From positions 1-39,018 of the forward strand of contig JAAKFE010000006.1 in NCBI GenBank assembly GCA_011065175.1: a stretch of DNA of 39,018 nucleotides, in the 5' to 3' direction. The DNA is from Candidatus Anoxychlamydiales bacterium (lineage in GTDB: Bacteria; Chlamydiota; Chlamydiia; Chlamydiales; SM23-39). Of the stretch, positions 6,462 to 13,512 are shown one piece after another (positions within the stretch are counted from its first letter, which is position 1; each line of letters starts with the position of its first letter). Both the position numbers and the translations under genes were made by a program. The notes below the pieces were generated by a model that was not told the origin of the DNA, made no database searches, and worked only from the letters and a program-made list of their open reading frames with translations.

Positions 6462-8561
6462 ATGAAACATCTATTTTTAGCTTTTTTCTTTTTAATCCTA
6501 TCTTCTTTTTCTTTTGAAAATTTCAATGTAGATGAACTTGAAAAAGAATCAATTTTATATACCTCTGAAATGCTTGCAAAAAACTACTCCGGGAAAAAAA
6601 CTCAATGGCAACATGAATACGGTCTTCCAAGGCCTAAACAGATTTGTGAAAGAACATCTGTTTGGTTAGATTCATATGCAAGAGCTATAATTACTGAAAA
6701 AGGCAAAACTGTTATTGAAACGCTTGCTGATCCAAAGCTTTGGAGTGTTTTAACAGACCTTGGAATTGAAGGCATTCATACAGGCCCTATGAAAGAAGCT
6801 GGCGGCATTATAACTGGTAAACACACACCTTCTGTTGATGGCGGATATGATAGGATGAGTTTAAAAATAGATCAAAATTTCGGTACTCAAGCTCAATATC
6901 TTCAAATGGCAAAAACTATTCACTCTTATAAAGCTGCAATTGTTGGAGATTTAGTGCCTGGTCATACAGGACTTGGATATGATTTTGTTTTAGCTTTAAT
7001 GAATTATAAAGATTATCCAGGCCTATACACTATGGTAGAGATAGATAAAAAAGACTGGTCTATTCTTCCAAATGTCGGCACAGATAATTTTTCTAAAAAT
7101 TTAAGCTTTGATGAAGTCGATGAGTTAAAAGAAAAAGGATATATAGTAGGTAGACTTCAAAGAGTTATTTTTGCAGAGCCTGGGATTAAAGTTACAAATT
7201 GGGATGCAACCAAAGAAATAATAGGTGCAGACGGCAAAAAAAGAAGATGGGTATATCTACACTACTTTAAAGCAGGCCAACCATCTCTTAATTGGTTAGA
7301 TCCTACTTTTGCAGCAAATAGACTCATCGCTGGCGATATCATGGATTCTGTTGGAGTTTTAAAAAATGATGGTCTTAGATTAGATGCAAATGGTTTTTTA
7401 GGAATTGAGAAAAAACCAGGGAAAGAAAAAGCGTGGTCTGAAGGACATCCTCTATCTTTGGTATCAACTAATTTAATTTCTATGTTAACTAGAAAACTTG
7501 GTAATTTTTCAAAAGAATACGGTGGTTTTACATATCAGGAGCTGAATCTTACAATTGAAGATATGAAAACCATGTTAAAATTAGGATCTGATTTTTCCTA
7601 TGATTTTATAACAAGAACAGCATATGTACACGCTTTAATCTCTGAAGACGCTGATTTTTTAAGGCTTAATTTAGCTTTGATGAACAATGCTAAAATATCC
7701 CCTATTAGATTTATTCACGCACTTCAAAACCATGATGAGATTACATATGAGCTTGTTGAATTTGATGTCAATGCAGAAAAAGAATTCCCTTACAAAGGGG
7801 AGCAATATACTGGAAAAGAGATTAGAGAAAAAATTAGAGATGAAGATTTCTCAAAAATTTTAACAAAAAAAACTCCATATATTTTACCAAGTGGCAATGG
7901 GCCATGCACTACTATGGTTGGTCTTTGCGCAGCAGCTTTGGGGTATGAAGATATTTTTTCTATGACAAAAGATGAAAAAGAAACGGTTAAAAAGGCCCAT
8001 CTTCTTTTAACTTTTTTCAACGCTATGCAACCTGGCATTTTCATGGTATCTGGTTGGGATCTAGTTGGAGCTTATCCTCTAAAACCAGAGCAAATAAAAG
8101 ACTTAATAAAAGATGGAGATAATCGTTGGGTAAACAGAGGGGCATATGATCTCCTTGGAGTTAGTGATTCAAAATTTAGTGCATCTCATCTACCCAAAGC
8201 TAAGACTTTATATGGATCTTTATTAGATCAACTAAAAGATCCCATGTCATATGCATCTATTTTAAAAAAGATGTTAAAAGTTAGAAAAAATTACAAGATA
8301 AATTTAGCTTGGATTTTAGATATTTTAGACACCAAAAACGCTCCTTTATACGTAGCTACATACAAACTCTATGATAAATCGCTCTTAATGATAGCATTGA
8401 ATTTTTCAAAAGACCCTATTGAAGAAGAAGTTGATATCACACAAATTAAATATTCTAGAGCTAAAAATATAATAACAAATAAAAAAGAAGATAAATCATT
8501 TTTTTCTTCGAAATTTAAAATAAAGCTAGATGGATTTGAAGCGAAAGCTATAGTTTTTTAA
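6462..8561 (+). CDS. Exported GH13 family enzyme, trehalose synthase/alpha-glucosyltransferase-like
   Basis: This 699-residue protein begins with a clear signal peptide (hydrophobic stretch LFLAFFFLILSSFSF, residues 4-18), so it should act in the periplasm or outside the cell. The four GH13 regions are visible: GDLVPGHTG (162-170), GLRLDANGFLG with nucleophile Asp308, TYQELNLT with acid/base Glu360, and ALQNHDEITYE with Asp425. TIM-barrel order is preserved, and a C-terminal all-beta domain seems to follow from about 600. The last regions resemble maltose/trehalose-interconverting enzymes (TreS-type) more than plain amylases. Substrate choice cannot be read from sequence, so it could act on maltose, trehalose or longer alpha-glucans. 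TreS is usually cytoplasmic, so export is unusual. It is preceded by its own promoter and followed by a glycosyltransferase gene 79 bases downstream. Confidence 0.75.
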   Translation: MKHLFLAFFFLILSSFSFENFNVDELEKESILYTSEMLAKNYSGKKTQWQHEYGLPRPKQICERTSVWLDSYARAIITEKGKTVIETLADPKLWSVLTDLGIEGIHTGPMKEAGGIITGKHTPSVDGGYDRMSLKIDQNFGTQAQYLQMAKTIHSYKAAIVGDLVPGHTGLGYDFVLALMNYKDYPGLYTMVEIDKKDWSILPNVGTDNFSKNLSFDEVDELKEKGYIVGRLQRVIFAEPGIKVTNWDATKEIIGADGKKRRWVYLHYFKAGQPSLNWLDPTFAANRLIAGDIMDSVGVLKNDGLRLDANGFLGIEKKPGKEKAWSEGHPLSLVSTNLISMLTRKLGNFSKEYGGFTYQELNLTIEDMKTMLKLGSDFSYDFITRTAYVHALISEDADFLRLNLALMNNAKISPIRFIHALQNHDEITYELVEFDVNAEKEFPYKGEQYTGKEIREKIRDEDFSKILTKKTPYILPSGNGPCTTMVGLCAAALGYEDIFSMTKDEKETVKKAHLLLTFFNAMQPGIFMVSGWDLVGAYPLKPEQIKDLIKDGDNRWVNRGAYDLLGVSDSKFSASHLPKAKTLYGSLLDQLKDPMSYASILKKMLKVRKNYKINLAWILDILDTKNAPLYVATYKLYDKSLLMIALNFSKDPIEEEVDITQIKYSRAKNIITNKKEDKSFFSSKFKIKLDGFEAKAIVF

Positions 8562-8640
8562 AAATTTTTATAAAATAAATCACCTCTTTTAAAACAAGAG
8601 CTCTGATTAGTGAAATTACAATATTTTGAGAGAGTAAATC

Positions 8641-9603
8641 TTGAAAAAAGCAGCTATTATACCGGTTGATACTATTGGTGATGCTCTTCTTTTAATGACA
8701 TCAGCAAACCAATTAAAAAAATTTGGATACGATGTTACTATTTTACACGATAATATTTATTCATTAAAAAGATGGTTTCCATTTTATCATTTTAAAAAAT
8801 TTACTAAAAAAGATTTAGATTCATACGATCATATTTTTCTGCAGCAAGATGAAGTAAAAATAGAAAAAATAAACGACTTAAAAAAACTGATAAAAAATAA
8901 ACTAAGCATAATATATTTTAGATATAACAAATCAAAATTTTCACCTCTTTCTCCCTTAGATATCTCGCTATCAGATAATCTTCCAATAGCAAAGAGTTTA
9001 GCTAAAAACTTTCAAAAGTTTTCCGCTGTTCATTTAAACAAAACTATTAATATTTTAGATAAAAAAATTTTAGAATCTACCCTATTAGATACAGGGCTTG
9101 TAATTCCTAAAAATCTAATACATAAAAAATATCCAAAAAGAGTAATTATTCAACCAACTAGTTCAGATGAAAAAAAATGTTGGAGCAAAAATAAATTCAT
9201 AAAACTTGCAAAAACGCTTAAAAATAAGGGATTTAAATGTGTGATTTCAGTTGCTCCAAAAGAGAGAGAGAAGTGGCTTTTTGTACAAAAGCTAGGCTTA
9301 GATCTTCCTTTATTTCAAACACTTAGCGATTTTGCTTCATATATTTACGAATCATCTTATTTGATTGGAAATGATTCTTTAGCTGTGCATTTAGCATCAC
9401 TTTTCAAAATTGATCATATTATGATCGCCAAAAGTCAAAAAATGGCCAAAAAATGGCAAGGAAGTTGGCTAAAAACCAATATAATTTCTCCCTCTTCATT
9501 AATTTTAAATCTTAAAGGATTTAGGCTTAGAGAAAAGTACTTTCAAAAGTTCATAAGCATCAGAAAAGTTTTAAAAACTTTCGACTCAATCCGCTGTAAC
9601 TAA
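8641..9603 (+). CDS. Glycosyltransferase family 9, LPS heptosyltransferase-like
   Basis: The 320-residue product resembles the ADP-heptose:LPS heptosyltransferases (GT9), which build the inner core of lipopolysaccharide at the cytoplasmic face of the inner membrane. It opens with AAIIPVDTIGDALLLMTSANQL, the usual N-terminal strand and loop. It then has IIQPTSSDEKKCWSKNKF near residue 178, corresponding to the conserved P.....K.W....F segment. The donor-site motif YLIGNDSLAVHLASLF is near residue 240. No membrane segments are seen. The start is a TTG at 8641 with GAGAG about 8 bases before; homology begins at once, so a later start is unlikely. Sugar donor and acceptor are unknown; Chlamydiae vary in core composition. 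Confidence 0.75.
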   Translation: MKKAAIIPVDTIGDALLLMTSANQLKKFGYDVTILHDNIYSLKRWFPFYHFKKFTKKDLDSYDHIFLQQDEVKIEKINDLKKLIKNKLSIIYFRYNKSKFSPLSPLDISLSDNLPIAKSLAKNFQKFSAVHLNKTINILDKKILESTLLDTGLVIPKNLIHKKYPKRVIIQPTSSDEKKCWSKNKFIKLAKTLKNKGFKCVISVAPKEREKWLFVQKLGLDLPLFQTLSDFASYIYESSYLIGNDSLAVHLASLFKIDHIMIAKSQKMAKKWQGSWLKTNIISPSSLILNLKGFRLREKYFQKFISIRKVLKTFDSIRCN

Positions 9604-9749
9604 AAGACTTATATTTTAATTAAAATTAATTATTTTAATTTAATTGTCTTAATAATTATATAAATTATTCATAGTTAATCTATTGTATTATCTAGTTGAT
9701 TAGTAATTAAAATAAATAATAAAATTATAGATAAGAGGGAGGGAGAAGT

Positions 9750-10019
9750 ATGAAAGATACGCCAAGCAATATGATGAAGTTCATGAAAAAAGTCACTAAA
9801 GAGAAGACAGAGGAAGAAAAAGGTTATGAAAAAAACTACAGAAAAGAGGTCTCTTCAAAGCAAAACAGACAAAAGGTAAAAAAAACCAAAAGTATAGAGA
9901 GAAAAACAAGAAAGAAAAAGGCCCCAGAGCATTTAAGTGTTGAAGAGAAAAACAAGAAGATGAAGGGCAGAACCCCTGTAATTAGAGCAAGATCGAACAA
10001 AAAGCAAATTCGTCTTTAA
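9750..10019 (+). CDS. Hypothetical small, very basic protein
   Basis: This is an 89-residue protein with no recognised domain. Lys and Arg make up more than a third of the residues, spread over the whole chain (KKTKSIERKTRKKKAPEH, RTPVIRARSNKKQIRL), and there is no Cys or Trp. Such composition suggests binding to nucleic acid or the ribosome, but this is inference only. A purine-rich ribosome binding site (GAGGGAGGGAG) 4-7 bases before the ATG at 9750 argues that it is expressed, perhaps strongly. It stands alone between the glycosyltransferase and the metallophosphoesterase, with about 145 bases of AT-rich sequence upstream in which I see no confident promoter. Confidence 0.65.
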   Translation: MKDTPSNMMKFMKKVTKEKTEEEKGYEKNYRKEVSSKQNRQKVKKTKSIERKTRKKKAPEHLSVEEKNKKMKGRTPVIRARSNKKQIRL

Positions 10020-10096
10020 TTAAAAGGCAAAACAGGCTATAATTAATTTAAGTTTTTAAAAACAAATAACTTATATAGTATTATTACTTATTTATT

Positions 10097-10939
10097 ATGC
10101 TTACAATAGCCCATTTATCAGATCTACATTTCTCAAAGATAAGTATATTGCCTTTAAGTTTAAAAAGGTTTGTTGGAACAGCAAATCTTCTTATTACAAG
10201 AAAAAGATCCTATATTGATACACATCTCTTTAAGCTACCAAAACTTTTAAAATCTTTAGATGTAAAAAATATTTTAATAACAGGAGATTTAAGCTCTACT
10301 TCATTAAAAAAGGAATTTGAAAAGGCAAAAGAATTTATTGATTCATTTGATGAAAACATCAAATTTTTCCTAATTCCTGGAAATCATGATACATATACAA
10401 AAAAAGCTTTAAAAAATTCATATTTTAAAAACATTTTAAAAAGCCAAAATATATTAGATACAAAACATAAAAAGATTCATTTTCACAATCTTAGTAAGAA
10501 TTGGGTATATATAGGTTTAGATACAACATTAGTTACTCCTATTTTTTCAGCCTCTGGTCTTTTTTCAAAAGAAATGCAAATAGACTTAACAGCCATCTTA
10601 GACAAGATACCAAAAGATAAAAACATAATTATCTCAAATCATTTTCCAATATTTTACAAAGCCCCGAAAAGAAAGCTTTTAAAAAGAAGCAATGCTTTAT
10701 TAGAAATTTTAAAAAGCTACCCTAACATAAAGTTATATTTACATGGTCATACTCACAAAAGCTCAATTATAAACAAAGAAAATTTACCCATTATGATTTG
10801 CTCAGGGTGCTCATCTCATAAAAAAAATGCATCATTTAATATCTTACAAATTGAAGATGATAAATGTGTTATTCAAAGTCATGTTTTAAAAGATAATACT
10901 TGGCAAAAAGATAAAGAAAATCAGTTTAATTTTTCATAG
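10097..10939 (+). CDS. Metallophosphoesterase (calcineurin-like phosphohydrolase)
   Basis: The 280-residue product has the complete set of metallophosphoesterase motifs: SDLHFS (Asp9, His11), TGDLSS near 62-66, PGNHDTY near 94-100, SNHFP (His about 181) and HGHTHKS near 216-220. These residues bind the two-metal centre that hydrolyses phosphomonoesters or diesters. The N-terminus has no signal peptide, so a cytoplasmic role is likely. The substrate cannot be told; relatives include UDP-2,3-diacylglucosamine hydrolases (lipid A pathway) and cyclic nucleotide phosphodiesterases. It lies 15 bases upstream of the Cys-cluster gene and probably shares its transcript. Chlamydial genomes keep a phosphohydrolase near groEL3, which fits this context. 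Confidence 0.85.
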   Translation: MLTIAHLSDLHFSKISILPLSLKRFVGTANLLITRKRSYIDTHLFKLPKLLKSLDVKNILITGDLSSTSLKKEFEKAKEFIDSFDENIKFFLIPGNHDTYTKKALKNSYFKNILKSQNILDTKHKKIHFHNLSKNWVYIGLDTTLVTPIFSASGLFSKEMQIDLTAILDKIPKDKNIIISNHFPIFYKAPKRKLLKRSNALLEILKSYPNIKLYLHGHTHKSSIINKENLPIMICSGCSSHKKNASFNILQIEDDKCVIQSHVLKDNTWQKDKENQFNFS

Positions 10940-10954
10940 ATCTTAAAAAAAAAT

Positions 10955-11353
10955 ATGACGTGGTATAAAGAAGGCCTTTATTTTAAATGTTTAAAAAACT
11001 GTGCAAACTGCTGCAGCGGAGCTCCTGGATATGTTTGGTTAGAAGATATTGACATTGAAAAGGTTTCAAAATTTTTAAAAATTTCAAAAAAGGATTTTTT
11101 AAAAAAATATACCAGATCTATAAAAGAAAAAATCTCACTTATAGAAAATTTCAAAAATTATGATTGTTGTTTTTTAAAAGATAAAAAATGTCAAATCTAT
11201 GATGTAAGACCAGGGCAATGTAAAACTTTTCCTTTCTGGAAAAGCATTTTAAAATCTCCAAATAGTTGGGAAGGAGAAAAAAATCACTGCCCAGGTATTG
11301 ATGATAAAACTGGCAAGTTATATTCATCTGAAGAAATAAATAAAAAGATCTGA
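10955..11353 (+). CDS. YkgJ-family Cys-cluster protein (putative Zn/Fe-binding)
   Basis: This short protein (132 residues) has the cysteine pattern of the YkgJ/UPF0153 family: CLKNCANCCSGAPGYVWL near residues 11-28, CC-F-KDKKC at about 70-77, and IYDVRPGQCKTFPFW near 80-95, then NHCPGID. The cysteines are thought to form a zinc or iron site; the biological role is unknown. It starts 15 bases after the metallophosphoesterase and lies 75 bases before the phosphohexomutase, both in the same direction, so an operon of three is plausible. Confidence 0.8.
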   Translation: MTWYKEGLYFKCLKNCANCCSGAPGYVWLEDIDIEKVSKFLKISKKDFLKKYTRSIKEKISLIENFKNYDCCFLKDKKCQIYDVRPGQCKTFPFWKSILKSPNSWEGEKNHCPGIDDKTGKLYSSEEINKKI

Positions 11354-11427
11354 TGATTTATTTTGATTTTTTAAATCAAATCTTTTAAAAATTAAACATA
11401 AAAGACTCTTTAATTTAGGGATAAAAA

Positions 11428-13158
11428 ATGGATCAAAACTCTTCTGCTAAAAAAAGAATTCAAACTTGGTTAGAAGGACCATTTGATGATGAGACTAAAA
11501 ATGAAATAAAAAAACTTATCAAAGAAAATCAAAAAGAACTATTCATTGCTTTTTCAGATACTCTAAATTTTGGAACAGGTGGCATTAGAGCCAAGATGGG
11601 AGTTGGAACAAATAGGTTAAACAAATACACGATAGCAATAGCAACTCAAGCTCTTTGTAATTATATATTATCTCAAAATCTTAAAGATCCTTCTGTATTG
11701 ATAGGTTATGATAATAGACAAAACTCAAAGCTTTTTGCTTTCGAGGCTGCAAAAGTTTTAGCTGCAAATAAAATAAAAGCTTATCTTTTAAAAGAGCTAA
11801 GGCCAACTCCAATCGTATCTTTTGGATGTAGGTTTAAAAATTGCACCTCAGCAATCATGATAACAGCTTCACACAATTCAAAGGAATACAATGGCTATAA
11901 AGTCTATTGGAAAGACGGAGGACAAGTTTTACCTCCTCACGACGTTGGAATAATTTCTGAATATAAAAAAATTGATTCAATAGAAAAGGTAAAAATTGTA
12001 GATACTATAAAAAATCCTCTAATCGAATTTATTTTAGAAGAAGTTGATAATGCTTATATAAAAAATCTATTTTCTTTAGGTCTATTTAAAAACAAAATAG
12101 AAAATCCAAATCTCAAAATCATTTATTCTAATTTTCATGGCACAGGAATTGCTCTAATACCAAAATGTTTAAATGAGCTCGGCTTTAAAGATATTTTTAT
12201 TGTAAAAGAGCAAGAAGCTATTGATCCAAATTTTACAAATGCTCCAAGACCAAATCCCGAAGAAAAAAAGACTCTAGCGATTGGAATAAAATATTTAAAA
12301 GAAAAAAATGCAGATATTTTTATAGCAACAGATCCCGATGCAGATAGAGTTGGAGCTGTTATAAATCATAATAATGAAGTTTTTATTTTATCTGGAAATG
12401 AACTCTCTTGCATAATTTTAGACTACCTTTGCAAATCAAAATCTCTATATTCAAAAACAGCTGCCATCAAAACAATTGTTACAACAGAGCTTTTTACAAG
12501 AATTTGCGAATCTTATGATATTCATTCAATCGATGTTTTAACTGGATTTAAATATATTGCTCAAAAAATTCACGAGTGGGAAATGGATAATTCTTTTGAA
12601 TTTTTATTTGGTGCAGAAGAGTCTTTAGGTTATCTAATTCATGCTTTTGCAAGAGATAAAGATGCTATCTCAGCTGCGCTTCTAATAGCTAAAATAGCCT
12701 CTGATGCTAAAAAAGAGAATAAAACTCTAATAGATCTATTATATGATCTTTATAAAAAACATGGAATTTATAGAGAAAAACAAGCATCTATTGCATTTGA
12801 ACCAACTTTAGAAAATTTCGAGAAAATGAAAAACTTAATGGAAAAATTAAGAGATAATCCTCTTAAAACAATTGCTAATGAAACTGTAGCTTTTATCGAT
12901 GATTATAAAACTTCAGAAACTTTAGATCTTCAAACTAAAACAAAAACATTTATAACCCTTCCCTCCTCTGATGTTTTAAGATTTTGGCTAAGCGATAATA
13001 GTAAAATTGTAATAAGACCTTCTGGAACAGAGCCTAAAGTAAAAATTTATGTAGAAGTTCAAGAGCTAAACATAACCGATTTAAAAAATGACATAAAAAA
13101 ATGTGATATGCATTTAGATGTTCTCATTGATGCAATAGAACTTGAAATGAAATCTTAA
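11428..13158 (+). CDS. Phosphoglucomutase/phosphomannomutase (alpha-D-phosphohexomutase)
   Basis: The 576-residue protein belongs to the alpha-D-phosphohexomutase family, which interconverts hexose 1- and 6-phosphates through a phosphoserine. The active-site loop TASHNSKEYNGYKVYW is near residue 145-160, with the catalytic Ser at about 147. The metal loop DPDADRVGA is near 302, the sugar-binding loop GAEESLGY is near 394, and the phosphate-binding RPSGTEPKVKIYVE is close to the end. The N-terminal start WLEGPFDDETKNEI and the length near 575 match the PgcA/Pgm2-like branch, which acts on glucose phosphate; mannose or ribose phosphates are alternatives. A short AT-rich leader with TTAGGGAT before the ATG provides a weak ribosome binding site. 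Glucose 1-phosphate made here could feed glycogen synthesis. Confidence 0.9.
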   Translation: MDQNSSAKKRIQTWLEGPFDDETKNEIKKLIKENQKELFIAFSDTLNFGTGGIRAKMGVGTNRLNKYTIAIATQALCNYILSQNLKDPSVLIGYDNRQNSKLFAFEAAKVLAANKIKAYLLKELRPTPIVSFGCRFKNCTSAIMITASHNSKEYNGYKVYWKDGGQVLPPHDVGIISEYKKIDSIEKVKIVDTIKNPLIEFILEEVDNAYIKNLFSLGLFKNKIENPNLKIIYSNFHGTGIALIPKCLNELGFKDIFIVKEQEAIDPNFTNAPRPNPEEKKTLAIGIKYLKEKNADIFIATDPDADRVGAVINHNNEVFILSGNELSCIILDYLCKSKSLYSKTAAIKTIVTTELFTRICESYDIHSIDVLTGFKYIAQKIHEWEMDNSFEFLFGAEESLGYLIHAFARDKDAISAALLIAKIASDAKKENKTLIDLLYDLYKKHGIYREKQASIAFEPTLENFEKMKNLMEKLRDNPLKTIANETVAFIDDYKTSETLDLQTKTKTFITLPSSDVLRFWLSDNSKIVIRPSGTEPKVKIYVEVQELNITDLKNDIKKCDMHLDVLIDAIELEMKS

Positions 13159-13250
13159 ATTTCTATTTCTTTTCTATAAAAAGAATAAACCAAAGTAGTG
13201 CCATGGTGTTGTTTTATAATATCTATACATTTGGCCAAATATAACATCAT
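13155..13250 (-). pseudogene. Relic fragment of a second PgpH-like HD-domain gene
   Basis: Positions 13158-13226 match 13867-13935, inside the neighbouring HD-domain gene, at about 64 of 69 bases without gaps. In the same frame the fragment reads IDIIKQHHGTTLVYSFYRKEIEI and stops, against IDIIKQHHGTTLVYYFYRKEMEI in the intact gene. An ATG at 13250 opens a 31-codon frame that also keeps a rough MLAK match upstream, suggesting an internal deletion. The stop overlaps the 3' end of the phosphohexomutase gene. It is too short to be functional and is best read as a decayed partial duplication. Confidence 0.7.
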
Positions 13251-13266
13251 ACCATTTCTAAAATTT
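13249..13266 (+). repeat. Extra copy of the 18-bp hairpin arm
   Basis: ATACCATTTCTAAAATTT occurs here and is identical to the left arm of the hairpin at 13363-13406. About 97 bases of unique sequence separate them. A GGCCAAAT block lies just before this copy (13233-13240) and near the far side of the hairpin (13417-13424), giving the segment loosely matched ends. Confidence 0.7.
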
Positions 13267-13369
13267 AACTAGTAAAATTACCGACCCATTCTCTTGTACA
13301 TAAATTTTTTATAGCTTCTTTTTCATCAACAAAATTATTCCCTGCAATTGAACAAGCATCTAATACCAT
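13265..13369 (-). pseudogene. Small unrecognised reading frame, probable gene relic
   Basis: A 34-codon frame from an ATG at 13369 reads MVLDACSIAGNNFVDEK, then EAIKNLCTREWVGNFTS, then stops. Its amino-acid composition looks protein-like, unlike most random frames in this AT-rich DNA. It begins inside the left arm of the 18-bp hairpin and ends next to the other copy of that arm. I do not recognise the family. Together with the flanking relic this suggests decay of an older insertion; a real small gene cannot be excluded. Confidence 0.3.
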
Positions 13370-13406
13370 TTCTAAAATTTTAATACTTAAATTTTAGAAA
13401 TGGTAT
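13363..13406. repeat. Perfect 18-bp inverted repeat with 8-base loop
   Basis: The left arm 13363-13380 and right arm 13389-13406 are exact reverse complements around the loop TAATACTT. The stem is AT-rich and has no T-run after it. It lies between the convergent phosphohexomutase and HD-domain genes, where it could stop transcription from both sides, but the identical third arm copy at 13249 points to a mobile or MITE-like origin. The rest of the gap to 13512 shows no gene. Confidence 0.85.
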
Positions 13407-13512
13407 CAGTATAAATGGCCAAATAAGTTCTGCGAATGAAAAGTAGTACTTTTAAGTAACTGTATTTATCTAATAATTTGTTGAAAATATTTACAAAAAA
13501 TTTAAAAAAACT

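Noticed and set aside
13363-13406. Start of a CRISPR array
   Set aside because: Only two direct copies of the 18-mer plus one inverted copy occur, with spacing of about 97 bases between direct copies; no regular spacer units follow.
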